Below, piece by piece: positions 29,701 through 35,031 of a stretch of 64,000 bases of DNA. The stretch covers positions 1,880,001 to 1,944,000 of the forward strand of contig JBAJFG010000071.1 of NCBI GenBank assembly GCA_037903475.1, given 5' to 3'. The notes under the pieces are model-generated. The model was not told the origin of the DNA and ran no database searches. It saw only the letters and a program-made list of their open reading frames with translations. Every line of letters starts with the position of its first letter. Position 1 is the first letter of the stretch. The stretch is from Ancylostoma caninum (taxonomy: Eukaryota > Nematoda > Chromadorea > Rhabditida > Ancylostomatidae). The position numbers and the translations under genes are program-made.

Positions 29701-31542
29701 TTCAGTTGAATAAAAGATGTCTAATCTGATTTTTTTCTGCCATTTCAAGACCATGGAGAAAGCGAAAATTGGGAATTGGGGCGAATGTCAAGCTCACTGG
29801 ATTTGTACTCCATTTCTGACTGACGCTCAAGGAAGTCCTCCGCCTCTGTTACTTGCACATGTTTCAGATCAGAATATCGTCCTTTTGACACCGCATACAC
29901 AAAGTGAGCGTCGATGGAGCTGACGAACTCGCGGACCGGCCCAATCGATTGCAAAAAAAAAAGAACATCATACATCGCTGCGATCAACCATAATGGCAAC
30001 GTCATGTAACGATCCCAACGCGCGAGCCGTTCGCGCTGATTACTCCCGATCTCGTCCAACCCCGCCCGTCCAAAGACGTCCGCGCTGCGGCGTCCGATCT
30101 CGTCCGAGCGGAATCCGATCTAGTCCGAGCGGAGTCCGATCTCGTCTAAGGCTCGCAAAAGGGAATTTCGAGAGTAGTGTTCCGTGATATGCCAATTTTA
30201 CGCCTGTTTTTGCTGCTTGCGCGCATTGTATAGTGCTGTAGTTTGAGCCGGAGGGTTTTCCGCAACGCCTATCCTCCTACACGTCATTACGTCCAACTAG
30301 AAGGCCACTGATTCACATGTTGGACGTAGCTGCGTATTATGGTTGAACACTGTCTTTAATGTCTTTAATTTTCGCTAATATGGCAAGAAATTATTTGCTT
30401 GTTGGGGATAACGACGTGGAGGAGAATGGGGCGTTGAGGAAGTCCCTCCGGCTCAAACTGGAGCACTATAACTGTTTTAACGGCAGATCATGAAATATGA
30501 AATTCTAGTGAGTACATAGGCGTCCATGTGTGCATCCTTTCGTGCTCTAGGGACAACGTTAACTATGCAGCACGAACGGAGCCCAAACGGCGTAATAGTT
30601 CGAGTAGAAACCCTAGCAGCATTTGTTGCCAGTTGCTGCCATCCCTCATCATTTACTGCTAAAGGGACGAAAGCTTGAGCAGCAGGGGAGGGTGGCAGCA
30701 ACTGGGAACAGTTGCTGCTAGGGTTTCTACTCGAACCATTACGCCGTTCGAACTGTGTTTGTGCTGCACAGTTATCAGAGAAAATGCGGCTTCTGGCGGA
30801 GGTGTCTCAGACAGCATGGAGTATTTGACCGCTGCCTTATACCACATCAGCATACATGGACAGAGATAGGACATCGCTCGGACGAGATCGGACGCCGCAA
30901 CGCGGACGAGTTCGGATGAGCGGGGTCGGACGAGATCGGATACAACCGTTCGCGCTGCTACGCACATGCCCCAGATTTCTCAACTCCAACGACGCCTCAC
31001 TGCACATAGCATTACACGGTGATGAACCAAAAAGACAACGATTCTTTCCAGTCCTCAATTTAGATGAAAAGATTTTGTAATTCTGTGCTGAACTCACGCT
31101 AGGTTCAATCATAAGCCGCTTAAAATTCTTCTGCTTCACTGCATCCTCGACTTGTCGGAACAGGAAAGCCGACTCGATCGATCCATCAAGTAAAACCAAC
31201 ACTTTCTTGTCGCTGTCCTACAAACCTAATCATTAAACAAGCGATGGTGTGAAGTATTGAGAAACAACCTTGAAAATCTTCCTTTTGCTAATAGTGCTTC
31301 TGAATTTCCCCTTCACCATTGCTACGAAACAGTCTTCACAATATGCCATCTTTGAGCTACCTGGCAAAATGAACAAAGAATATGGAGGGGTATGAACGCG
31401 TAAAAAATCATTTATGTGTGCCACGGAAAGTTTGCCAAATGAACGAACCATGTACAACACCTTCTCCTGAGCATTTCAAACATTTTTTAGCGCTCCGACT
31501 GGGGCCCAAACAGTGTTCATCTTGAGGAATTGACGGCCCCAT
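3965..31542 (-). CDS. CTU2: CTU2/NCS2 homologue (cytosolic tRNA 2-thiolation protein 2), 9 exons over 27.6 kb
   Basis: CTU2 pairs with CTU1 in the cytosol to 2-thiolate U34 of tRNA-Lys, -Glu and -Gln; CTU2 is the non-catalytic partner. Nine exons join in phase with no stop to about 360 codons: 31542-31461, 31360-31269, 31217-31098, 24555-24388, 7786-7667, 7612-7546, 6808-6657, 5545-5441 and 4141-3965. Visible family blocks are N-terminal CLKC and CEDC, then KFRSTISK; a degenerate P-loop region (KVLVLLDGSIES); the SIMQIVEERLHTL helix; KVMVPCNSDELAE before LGRG; FIRPLRDVTSAEI; SLQQMSSYFLTKFIEDGF; and a C-terminal CRVC/CYAC pair. The product is shorter than the human protein (about 515 residues), mainly through missing linkers. 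Intron 4 (16.6 kb) contains a whole LTR retrotransposon. Exon junctions were inferred by eye, and exon 5's acceptor has an alternative at 7807. Confidence 0.78.
4713..5279. mobile_element. Long inverted-repeat (fold-back) element in CTU2 intron 8
   Basis: Arms of roughly 250 bp, about 4713-4962 and 5041-5279, are diverged inverted copies; ATTTCTACATATTTAATT, CTTTCGAACACTG and CTTTATCGCATT recur in opposite orientation. The loop is about 80 bp. No coding capacity. Confidence 0.7.
5441..5545 (-). CDS. CTU2: CTU2 homologue exon 8
   Basis: The acceptor is ATGTTTTAG and the donor AAG before GTAGGT; it is exactly 35 codons in phase 0. It encodes SLQQMSSYFLTKFIEDGFK, matching the SIxRLxxxFIxxLQxxFPSTV helix of CTU2. 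The frame matters: the longest open frame here is a different, meaningless one. Confidence 0.8.
5647..5688. repeat. (TA)n microsatellite
   Basis: Nearly pure TA repeat ending where the CAGTGGCGGACG terminal repeat begins. It resumes after that element, so the element sits inside the tract. Confidence 0.9.
5689..5957. mobile_element. hAT-like MITE (CAGTGGCGGACG termini)
   Basis: The terminal inverted repeat CAGTGGCGGACGCAG pairs with CTGCGTCCGCCACTG, and both ends are GC-rich around an AT-rich core. CAGTGGCGG-type ends suggest hAT, but the flanks are TA repeat, so the target duplication cannot be measured. A diverged reversed copy lies near 59376-59640. It is inside CTU2 intron 7. Confidence 0.75.
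5958..6016. repeat. (TA)n microsatellite
   Basis: Pure TA repeat between two inserted MITEs. Confidence 0.9.
6017..6556. mobile_element. Tc1/mariner-type MITE with 30-bp class TIRs
   Basis: The left terminus CAGGGGGGGCCATAAGTTAT and the right terminus are near-perfect inverted repeats over about 33 bp and are bounded by TA on both sides. The 540-bp body has no transposase. It is inside CTU2 intron 7. Confidence 0.8.
6557..6647. repeat. (TA)n then (TG)n microsatellite
   Basis: TA repeat with interruptions, followed by about ten TG units. It ends immediately next to the donor side of CTU2 exon 7. Confidence 0.9.
6657..6808 (-). CDS. CTU2: CTU2 homologue exon 7 (IRPLRD)
   Basis: The exon begins GT after TTCTTTGAG, completing LGRG with the previous exon, and encodes TTFIRPLRDVTSAEIA, the family's (I/V)RPxRD...EI block. 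The donor is GTGGTA at 6656, or alternatively GTAACT three bases further on; both keep phase 0. Confidence 0.8.
7546..7612 (-). CDS. CTU2: CTU2 homologue exon 6 (VMVPCNSDELAE, LGRG)
   Basis: The acceptor is TATCTCAG and the donor GTAATC. It encodes VMVPCNSDELAELMITQLCL and the start of the conserved LGRG motif, whose last Gly is completed by the next exon. It is joined to exon 5 across a 54-bp GC-AG intron. Confidence 0.8.
7613..7666 (-). other. 54-bp GC-AG intron of CTU2 homologue
   Basis: The minus-strand intron begins GCAAGG after AAAG and ends TATCTCAG. Removing it joins exons 5 and 6 in phase through a conserved family block, so the unusual donor is well supported. Confidence 0.7.
7667..7786 (-). 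CDS. CTU2: CTU2 homologue exon 5
   Basis: It encodes LSKLEEFSSAF...REEALRILKIRLL..., matching the family block that precedes the KVMxGDS motif. The acceptor at TTGATTCAG keeps phase 0 after exon 4. An alternative acceptor, TTTCTCAG with the exon edge at 7806, would add seven codons but needs an extra upstream exon that I did not find. The exon ends at GC rather than GT. Confidence 0.75.
8208..8442. mobile_element. MITE, CAGTGAACGG family, copy 1
   Basis: Terminal inverted repeats CAGTGAACGGCAGTGG... and ...CCATTGACGTTCACTG are flanked by TA on both sides. The body is about 70-75% identical by eye to 55362-55623. No ORF of interest. Confidence 0.8.
8443..9984. other. CTU2 intron 4 DNA without a recognised gene
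   Basis: Between 8794 and 8886 (minus) there is a well-formed acceptor (CCGTCTTGCAG) and a GTAAGT donor, but all three frames contain a stop, so I do not call an exon. Around 9181-9310 are repeated GGCC/CATGACCCAT words. The block 9602-9684 recurs at 51348-51432. Confidence 0.35.
9602..9684 (+). repeat. Dispersed repeat ending in TATAAATA, copy 1
   Basis: It contains CTTCATCATA, ACGCACGCG, GCACGCATCTA and TATAAATA in this order, shared in the same orientation with 51348-51432. Family unknown. Confidence 0.55.
9985..10160 (+). repeat. Left arm of inverted repeat split by the LTR element
   Basis: This arm contains TACTATTGTATTTCAGCGG and ACGTTCATTTCGCATGA. It is repeated in inverted, diverged form at about 22236-22376, just beyond the other end of the LTR retrotransposon. 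Confidence 0.7.
10403..10407. repeat. Target-site duplication GGATC (left)
   Basis: The five bases GGATC immediately precede the 5' LTR and are repeated at 22209-22213 immediately after the 3' LTR. Confidence 0.9.
10408..10865 (+). repeat. 5' LTR
   Basis: It begins TGTCGTGAACGTCGCC and ends CCACAACA. It aligns end to end with 21748-22208, except for a 5-bp repeat difference near 10785 and a C-run length change near the 3' end. Confidence 0.92.
10866..10878 (+). promoter_or_regulatory. Primer binding site, tRNA-Gly type
   Basis: TGGTGCATCGACC directly abuts the 5' LTR. TGGTGCATCG is the complement of the CCA-extended 3' end of nematode tRNA-Gly genes ending CGATGCA. Confidence 0.7.
10879..11654 (+). 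other. Untranslated leader of the LTR element
   Basis: No coding potential is recognised between the primer site and the gag ATG. The stretch at 11215-11350 is GC-rich and could be structured (a packaging region is possible but not shown). Confidence 0.5.
11655..12434 (+). pseudogene. BEL/Pao gag, N-terminal part
   Basis: The ATG at 11655 opens 259 codons. The N-terminus is helical and charged, followed by a Pro-rich linker and LQKLEIEPYYGDIARFSEFW, the start of the DUF1759-like capsid block of BEL/Pao Gag. Homology leaves this frame near 12355 and continues in the frame two bases on, so one base has probably been lost or gained there. Confidence 0.8.
12353..14302 (+). pseudogene. BEL/Pao gag C-terminus with zinc knuckles, and protease
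   Basis: From NIPTAAKFQHLKRAL the capsid block continues, followed by three cysteine-histidine knuckles: CCFCRSSNHPSYRC, CWICFQQGHSSRHC and CQRCGRDHNILVC. An Arg/Ser-rich stretch leads to a retropepsin-type protease with LLDSGSQTSFIS, the DSG active site, and ILLGIDYFWDVV, a DUF1758-type block. Homology shifts frame again near 14190, after KIQP, so the last 37 codons are out of frame. Confidence 0.85.
14190..15046 (+). pseudogene. BEL/Pao reverse transcriptase
   Basis: The frame gives the RT palm and fingers: RVVFDASSHYKG, then LIADVEKAFHQIRL (first Asp), FRFTRVPFGINASPF, and the BEL-type catalytic box YVDNVLLGS at about 14890-14916. A TAA at 14947-14949 interrupts the frame, and a further frameshift lies near 15045. 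Both make the enzyme non-functional. Confidence 0.88.
15048..15722 (+). pseudogene. BEL/Pao RT connection and RNase H
   Basis: It begins in the connection region (KVKLLGLQWNSELD) and includes ALASTFDPLGLLSPF, a hallmark of BEL/Pao. RNase H-like blocks follow: VFGDASKRMYYCCAYL, VPRLELLATYISARL and IFSDSQIALFWIHS. Homology leaves this frame near 15665 through another indel. Confidence 0.85.
15644..17710 (+). pseudogene. BEL/Pao integrase (uninterrupted part of pol)
   Basis: The frame resumes at TFVQNKVQSIRSI and stays open for about 680 codons to TAA. It contains DNPGDCATRGL, a zinc-binding HHCC segment (H-x6-H ... CITCKKH, near 16370-16490), and the DDE catalytic core LDYLGPL, IISDNSSTF and GGFYERLVGLFK. 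All three acidic residues are kept. A basic, Ser/Pro-rich C-terminal tail follows. It is intact as an ORF but depends on the broken upstream frames for translation. Confidence 0.9.
17711..18729 (+). other. Non-coding stretch between integrase and the extra ORFs
   Basis: No gene seen. It is GC-rich at 17830-17900, then T-rich. TTTCGCCTC recurs at about 18276, 18443 and 18610. A perfect 15-bp inverted repeat (AATGACGATAGTTGA) pairs about 18453-18470 with about 18578-18595. TGTTTCAG at 18669-18676 is a nematode-like splice acceptor 54 bp before the next ATG. Confidence 0.5.
18730..19719 (+). CDS. Extra ORF A of the LTR element (possible capsid-like), 329 aa
   Basis: The ATG at 18730 opens an uninterrupted 329-codon frame; the frame is open somewhat upstream but without an ATG. 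The N-terminal 120 residues are Ser/Pro-rich and low in structure (SVSPSSISS, PPPLIPLEK). The rest is predicted by eye to be helical and acidic (FASKLAQSLTLAANIKHVF, VDAFLKHDLFVLIRELI). I do not recognise a family. Its position before a zinc-knuckle ORF, 2 bp away, suggests the capsid half of a Gag-like pair. It occupies the place where other LTR elements carry env, and unlike gag-pol it has no frameshift. Confidence 0.6.
   Translation: MEKDKSDHSTNQEPSYSRSVSPSSISSVVMDWANDIVPEAVPPPLIPLEKPTMSLTNRNAPNNPNPSSPDLDVELLERVVKAAPQVAKEAAAVPSPAPGVVPFLADIPIKVTETLIIGHGFNDTPVKGSRAPTSLELVNALCAGNRTFFNVPHKDDDESQAQVISPDSLFASKLAQSLTLAANIKHVFEIKQLSNRDFAQVDAFLKHDLFVLIRELITREITIPSPSQIKEGYNGDFAIFHVVSAVKALPLQVNNLTQLHVEIATHPVGHDHIPTILEWIDRLNTLVANINTQKSIVQRDLLPRFLSYDSSSEKIAKSLHQSPVSASII
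19722..20372 (+). CDS. Extra ORF B of the LTR element: nucleocapsid-like protein with three zinc knuckles, 216 aa
   Basis: The ATG at 19722 follows the ORF A stop by two bases (TGATCATG). The frame itself is open from 19629, so 91 bases overlap ORF A. The protein has a Ser/His-rich N-terminal third, an Arg-Ser tract (RRSRSRSRSPQRKRSS), then three knuckles: CVFCHGKRHFSALC (CX2CX4HX4C), CINCIGVHPPNLC (spacing one shorter) and CMTCHDPHHHHSIC. The arrangement copies the three-knuckle region of this element's own gag, but the sequence differs. It probably binds RNA as a nucleocapsid; whether it is translated alone or by frameshift from ORF A is unknown. Confidence 0.7.
   Translation: MSADTALNYAFNDIASLTKALQVRYQVDHSSAQEPSNSAQIRPSSSHSCSSHHSPPRQPSVVSETWRRPAGSQRRSRSRSRSPQRKRSSHSFIQDVSTIPPKHYCVFKGCVFCHGKRHFSALCPDVKLIMERADILIQEGRCINCIGVHPPNLCRRRSPCMTCHDPHHHHSICMFNKDDHVLTIDTDETPSAFYQRVSRESARIYQHHHPAAEQGE
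20373..21324 (+). other. Non-coding stretch before the 42-bp array
   Basis: No recognisable gene. A short (AATA)n run lies at about 20738-20756. An open frame of 165 codons begins near 20763 but has the look of chance and no known motif. Confidence 0.4.
21335..21720 (+). repeat. 42-bp minisatellite, about nine units
   Basis: The GC-rich unit contains GCCGCATCGCCTGCGGTTGC followed by a GTCCTGTGTNNTCGCTCGC-like part and repeats about nine times with drift at the right end. CCGCA and TGCGG within each unit can pair as a small hairpin. It occupies the place where a polypurine tract is expected. Confidence 0.9.
21748..22208 (+). repeat. 3' LTR
   Basis: It starts TGTCGTGAACG, ends CCACAACA and matches 10408-10865. 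No clear polypurine tract precedes it. Confidence 0.92.
22209..22213. repeat. Target-site duplication GGATC (right)
   Basis: Matches 10403-10407. Confidence 0.9.
22236..22376 (-). repeat. Right arm of inverted repeat split by the LTR element
   Basis: The reverse complement matches 9985-10160, with shared words including CATTTCGCATGA and TTCAGCGGCCCC. The LTR element therefore landed between two arms, or in the loop of one fold-back element. Confidence 0.7.
22374..22745. mobile_element. Small TIR element (CTTTAGCCGTTTGGACAACA ends)
   Basis: CTTTAGCCGTTTGGACAACA near 22390 is repeated inverted near 22700-22725, within arms of about 45 bp. No transposase. The edges are uncertain because they abut the adjacent inverted repeat. 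Confidence 0.6.
22746..24048. other. CTU2 intron 4 DNA without a recognised gene
   Basis: No gene seen. It contains a purine-rich GA/GAAA/G-run tract at about 23700-23815. Confidence 0.4.
23700..23815. repeat. (GA)n purine-rich simple repeat
   Basis: AGAG units followed by AAAG units, a G-run and an A-run. Confidence 0.9.
24051..24275. mobile_element. MITE with CGGTGGGTGGCGATGG / CCACCGACGCTCACTG ends
   Basis: The termini are imperfect inverted repeats flanked by TA. The right end CGCTCACTG resembles the ends of the 8208/55362 family, so it may be a related subfamily. Confidence 0.55.
24388..24555 (-). CDS. CTU2: CTU2 homologue exon 4
   Basis: The acceptor is CCTTTTACAG and the donor GTGAGT; the exon is exactly 56 codons in phase 0. 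It encodes SIMQIVEERLHTLRQNL and IHLAAVFEDL, corresponding to the LEER...L...VVALEEVF stretch of CTU2. It is separated from exon 3 by 6.5 kb and from exon 5 by 16.6 kb of transposon-rich intron. Confidence 0.72.
24689..24960 (+). repeat. Dispersed repeat, copy on plus strand
   Basis: It shares AACTGCGACCGCAGTGGT and the AAGAGGTGCGCTCG word with an inverted copy around 27600-27935. Family unknown. Confidence 0.5.
24961..25737. other. CTU2 intron 3-side DNA, nothing recognised
   Basis: No gene, tandem repeat or terminal inverted repeat seen. Confidence 0.4.
25738..25943. mobile_element. MITE with about 80-bp TIRs and TA flanks
   Basis: The left end CAGTCTGTTCTCTGAAACGT and the right end form nearly complementary arms of about 80 bp, including AACAAAGCGGCGCGTG. 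It is flanked by TA on both sides. The arms cover most of its 206 bp, so it can fold into one hairpin. Confidence 0.85.
26472..27347. repeat. 59-bp minisatellite, about 15 units
   Basis: The unit, including TTGGACCCGACTCCAGGCG and CACTTATGGACGCCGGCGCA, repeats about 15 times with subfamilies (TTTTGGACGCC versus TTATGGACGCC). Because 59 is not a multiple of 3, any frame cycles through three peptides. All three plus-strand frames stay open over most of the array, giving long but probably meaningless ORFs. Confidence 0.93.
27424..27448. repeat. (CA)n microsatellite
   Basis: About a dozen CA units with one CG variant. Confidence 0.85.
27600..27935 (-). repeat. Dispersed repeat, inverted copy
   Basis: The reverse complement shares the GTGGACTTTG...AACTGCGACCGCAGTGGT block and AAGAGGTGCGCTCG with 24689-24960. 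Confidence 0.5.
27936..28794. other. Intron 3 DNA with fragments of a GC-rich repeat
   Basis: CCCGCAGAATGGCGCGCC at about 27960 recurs in inverted form at about 29430-29455, and GGGCGCAGCA near 28500 has a similar partner near 29390, which suggests broken copies of one repeat. No gene recognised. Confidence 0.35.
28795..28985. mobile_element. Fold-back element (CCAAAGTGGCA hairpin)
   Basis: Arms of about 80 bp, including GTTTTTGAGA and GTCATTAATGGTCAAAAA, are inverted around a central TTTTTGACC loop, so almost the whole element is one hairpin. Confidence 0.8.
28986..30045. other. Intron 3 DNA, nothing recognised
   Basis: No gene seen. A short piece near 29380-29480 matches the GC-rich repeat noted at 27936-28794. 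Confidence 0.35.
30050..30140 (-). repeat. Cluster of CCGATCTCGTCCGAG words
   Basis: Irregular tandem copies of a 15-20 bp word, in the opposite orientation to the clusters at 30875-30945 and 3335-3420. Confidence 0.6.
30231..30470. mobile_element. MITE with TAGTGCT / AGCACTA ends
   Basis: The left end TAGTGCTGTAGTTTGAGCCG and the right end CGGCTCAAACTGGAGCACTA are inverted repeats of about 40 bp flanked by TA. Confidence 0.8.
30563..30775. mobile_element. Fold-back element with about 80-bp arms
   Basis: TTCGAGTAGAAACCCTAGCA at about 30600 is mirrored by TGCTAGGGTTTCTACTCGAA at about 30715; the arms extend on both sides. The loop is short. Confidence 0.8.
30875..30945 (+). repeat. Cluster of GGACGAGATCGGACG words
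   Basis: Irregular tandem copies of the same word as 3335-3420, inverted relative to 30050-30140. Confidence 0.6.
31098..31217 (-). CDS. CTU2: CTU2 homologue exon 3 (degenerate P-loop)
   Basis: The acceptor is TTTGTAG and the donor GTGAGT; the exon is exactly 40 codons in phase 0. It encodes KVLVLLDGSIES, aligning with the VLxAxSGGxSS strand-loop of the family but lacking the SGG core, as expected for the non-catalytic subunit. Confidence 0.75.
31269..31360 (-). CDS. CTU2: CTU2 homologue exon 2 (CEDC, KFRSTISK)
   Basis: The acceptor is a TTTTGCCAG-type site and the donor is CAAG before GTTGTT. The exon encodes YCEDCF and KGKFRSTISKRKIFK, corresponding to the FCxxCF...KFRxTLGK block of CTU2. 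It is 92 nt, entered in phase 1 and left in phase 0. Confidence 0.75.
31461..31542 (-). CDS. CTU2: CTU2 homologue exon 1 (start codon, CLKC)
   Basis: The ATG at 31542-31540 is the first in frame after an upstream stop. The exon encodes the first CxxC (CLKC) and ends GAAG before GTGTTG. The split Gly codon joins exon 2 in phase, giving CLKC followed ten residues later by CEDC, the family's N-terminal zinc pattern. Confidence 0.62.
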
Positions 31543-31586
31543 TTCAAGCAAAGAACGAGTGGCACCTTTCGAACGTCAAGGAATCT

Positions 31587-31620
31587 CCTAAATAGATATG
31601 TTAAAATTTGAAAAAAAAAA
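31587..31620 (-). promoter_or_regulatory. Candidate trans-splice acceptor upstream of CTU2 start
   Basis: On the minus strand a T-rich run leads to ATCTATTTAG, 45 bases before the CTU2 ATG. Nematode genes commonly receive a spliced leader at such sites; that use here is inferred. Confidence 0.45.
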
Positions 31621-33272
31621 TAGATGTATCTTCGCAAATTTATGGGTATGTGGAGGAACCATAGGCAAAAACATTTCACATTTAACATTTGCCGTCAATT
31701 CAGAACATGTTTAACATTTCCCGTCAAATAGAACATCTGTCATCGTTTCATTGAAACCGGAAATGGCTTTTGTTTTCGGTAAGGAAGATAAGTCAGTTGT
31801 CAGTAGATAAATAACATGAAGTCTAACTCTTACAATCCCATGTCACCATACACAATATTTTCAAACATACTTGGTTTTGCGTTGTAACCGTTCATTTTGG
31901 CACAACAGTTAGCAAGAAAGGATATAACAGTAGGATAACTTCAATTACATGTCAACAACTAATTCGAGATGTTGAAAGAAATAAATATATGCACTCATAA
32001 AAGAACTATACTTCCAAGATTACAGAAGAGAAAAAAAAACTAGGCTCTCAAAAGATGAATTGTTCAGGGCGCGCCTTACCGTAACCCATTCAGGCGTGCT
32101 GCAAAGTGTTACGTGTAGCCGCACGCTCAACCATACGTTTGACGCTCAAAGTCAGTAAAATGGGAGTTCACGTTTAGCTAGTGGCGGTAAATGCGTTGAA
32201 GACTGCTCTTCCATGTGTTCCCTTCGATTTGAACTCTTCTAATAGTTTTTTTATTTTTAAGATTGTTTGCAGGTTTCATCGGATCACGACCATAGTTAAA
32301 CTAGAAACCTTCGTTGAGATCATAACGACTGTATGTGCTGTTTAAAAAGAACCTTTTTTTGTGAGTTGACTACAATTAATTGGGCTACTGAAGCAGAAAA
32401 GCACCAATTTTCCTGACTATTCTCACCATGTAAGCGCGATATAATATGAGTTCATAATTGAATTAATTATGAATGGGAAAAGCTCGATGCGGATTTAATG
32501 TAAATGTCTTCTGCAAACAGATCACTCCGCTTTGGCAGTACAGTAATTGGAAATGGAAAAGTGGGGTGCTTACGGTAGTGTCCTTATTCCGACCAGGATT
32601 ATGCTCAAATTTGCGTCACTGATGTTGTAAAAGACCGACTCGGTCACTTCCGAAAAGGATCACCCAGAAGCGTATGCATGCTCTTTCAAAAACAGATAAA
32701 AGGTGTGCAGTACATCAACACATCAGTTGAGCGCTCAAAACATTCTCCGTTATGGATTCAGCAATCAGATTTGTCAGTGGCGTCATGTTTGCTTCTTTTC
32801 TTGGGATGATCCTGTGAGATCTGCAGATCTCAGAGAAAAGCTACAAGAAGGCTCCAAAACTAGGAGAAACACGGACATGCAGAAATAGTCTTCATTACAG
32901 TGTGTCTCGTCAGAAGTGTTAGGTGTTGTACACTGCTAGGAACCACAGTGGATGGACCTTTTGTTGAAGAATTTCTGTGGAATTTCACTTTAGATTTGAT
33001 CGTTGAGGCAATTACGAGTTAGAGAACTTGAACGCGGACTTGCTGTACGCATCCTCCACAAAAAAAGCATTTACTCTTCCCTGTGTTAGCGCAATAAGTG
33101 TTAACCAACTAGTGGGATGCCTGCGCTTTATGCTGGACATTCGTCTCAGGTAATGTTGATGAAGGGTTTTCAGTAATTAACTGTTTCAGTTACGATTATG
33201 CTCAGCACTGCAGCGTTGATGGTATCAAATATGTCAAAGACACACTCCATTGGTTCAGGTAGTGATCACACA
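31621..33272. other. Upstream of CTU2, no recognised gene
   Basis: Two plus-strand pieces preceded by acceptor-like sites, near 32593 and 33190, encode similar peptides with DYAQICV and DYAQHCSV. They could be exons of an unrecognised gene, but no family or consistent splice chain was found. Confidence 0.3.
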
Positions 33273-33511
33273 TATCGTCTATCCGAAACGACGAGTCCGC
33301 CCTGCCACGTAGGGATCGGGAGGCGGCGCGGCTGAGACGTATGCTGTTAGCTGCCACGTCGTCCACGTCACAGCCAAATCATTGGTGGATACTACAAAGA
33401 TAACGATGAAACGTGATACGCAGATTAGATGACGACGTGGATTGCTGGCAAGCGTGGCTCCCTCTCGATCTCCACGTGCGTGGGCGGACTCGTCGTTTCG
33501 GACAGACGATA
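33273..33511. mobile_element. MITE with ATCGTCTATCCGAAACGACG ends
   Basis: Termini of about 30 bp, ending GGGCGGACTCGTCGTTTCGG on the right, are inverted repeats, with TA at both edges. Confidence 0.8.
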
Positions 33512-34199
33512 CATACATACTTTCTCACAAAAGAAATAGATACAGGTAGCAGATGAAAACAGCAGAAAAAACATTGTTTGTTGTGTGTCCAGCATTTATC
33601 TTTGTTGATGGAGTCATGCCTAATTACTTTTTATGGTGATTGTGAGAACTGCCTCAATCGGAAAGGAAAAACTACTACAGGACCCAAAAACCATGAAAGC
33701 ACGTGGAAGAAGCCTTCACTAGAATGCTCGTTGCAATTAGCAACACGAGATCACCATGAACGCAAAACTAAAACATACCGACACCGAACACAGCGAACTT
33801 CAGAAATATCACTCAGGGAGTTGGTTCTGTAATATGGCCTGTAACCATGTCAATGATGATGAAATAATCGCATATAAAATTCCGTTCAAGGCATGTGGAA
33901 CTTTTTCAGTTAATCGACTGAGCTCACATAAACATCTCCTCATAGAGGATGGCAGCAGCGTAACACAAAAATTGAATGGAAATATGGAACGTGGAAGTCG
34001 AAAGAGAACAATCAAGTCTAACCCGCAGATGAAAATGTGCTCTAGTTGGCTTGTCTACTGCGGTCGTGAAGTCTCTGCGTCACGGCTGATGCTTCTAGAG
34101 CACATTATGTTCTTAACAAATGGCGAATGCTGTAGAATCCCTGCATAATAAAACGTTAGCGCCTTTGTTTTCATCCAGCATATCTCTCGGTGCTACATT
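33512..34199. other. Intergenic, no recognised gene
   Basis: A plus-strand ORF of 130 codons (33756-34148) has no recognisable motif. Nothing else seen. Confidence 0.3.
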
Positions 34200-34375
34200 T
34201 AACGAGTTCGGAAACGGGCCTCGAACATACGAATATCGGATAATTGGGCCTTTCGAATAATAATATACGAACTGGAATTTTTGGAAGTATTCGGATTCCA
34301 ATGTCCGAATATTACGGTCTTCGAATATTCGAATGTTCGAATAGCCAATTATTCGGATAAATTCGTATCTAAATC
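34200..34375. repeat. Degenerate ATTCGAATA-rich repeat
   Basis: Many overlapping TTCGAATA/TATTCGGA words with no fixed period. Similar tracts occur at 53020-53110 and 57950-58150. Confidence 0.65.
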
Positions 34376-34383
34376 TACTGTGA

Positions 34384-34560
34384 ACTTTCTGCCCGCGGTG
34401 GATCCGCGGTACGCCCGAGGTGGATCCGCGATTCGCCACCGCGGGCATGTGCGGCTCCACCGCGGATGTACTGCGGCTCCACCGCGGGCATGTGCGGCTC
34501 CACCGCGGGCATGTGCGGACCCACCGCGGGCATGTGCGGGTCCACCGCGGGAACATGCAT
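34384..34560 (+). repeat. 21-bp minisatellite (CTCCACCGCGGGCATGTGCGG)
   Basis: About eight imperfect units built on CCACCGCGGGCATGTGCGG. The array continues at 35079-35310. Confidence 0.9.
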
Positions 34561-34665
34561 TTTCAAGGGACTGGTTATTTTCTTCTAAAAATGGTCCTGT
34601 ATCGAAGACCCTGTCGTGAGGAGGATGAGGCAAATCCACGATGGCACTGATCTTTCATCCTGAAT

Positions 34666-34760
34666 GCGTTTTCACACCACTGGATTCGAACCCACGTACC
34701 GTTTCGAACTCATGTTTCCAAGTCCGCTCTCTTATCCACTCGGCCATGCGTGCATCGCGC
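34666..34760 (-). other. tRNA-like (Leu/Ser type) sequence, copy 1
   Basis: On the minus strand TGGCCGAGTGG matches the internal A box and GGGTTCGAATCC matches the B box, with a long variable region, as in class II tRNAs. Acceptor-stem pairing is poor, so a tRNA-derived SINE or pseudogene is likelier than a working tRNA. Confidence 0.6.
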
Positions 34761-34936
34761 ATGGAGGTTTTGTTGGCATTGATGACGCAATCAGCTCTAT
34801 TGCAGGTCCACCGCGGGAACATGCATTTTCAAGGGACTGGTTATTTTCTTCTAAAAATGGTCCTGTATCGAAGACCCTGTCGTGAGGAGGAGGAGGAGGA
34901 GGCAAATCCACGATGGCACTGATATTTCATCCTGAA

Positions 34937-35031
34937 TGCGTTTTTACACCACTGGATTCGAACCCACGTACCTTTTCGAACTCATGTTTCCAAGTCCGCT
35001 CTCCTATCCACTCGGCCATGCGTGCATCGCG
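34937..35031 (-). other. tRNA-like (Leu/Ser type) sequence, copy 2
   Basis: Near-identical copy of the tRNA-like segment at 34666-34760 within the second module. Confidence 0.6.

Noticed and set aside
32593..33260. Two similar plus-strand exon-like pieces (DYAQ...C)
   Set aside because: Acceptor-like sites exist, but no donor chain or known family; recorded only as unassigned DNA.
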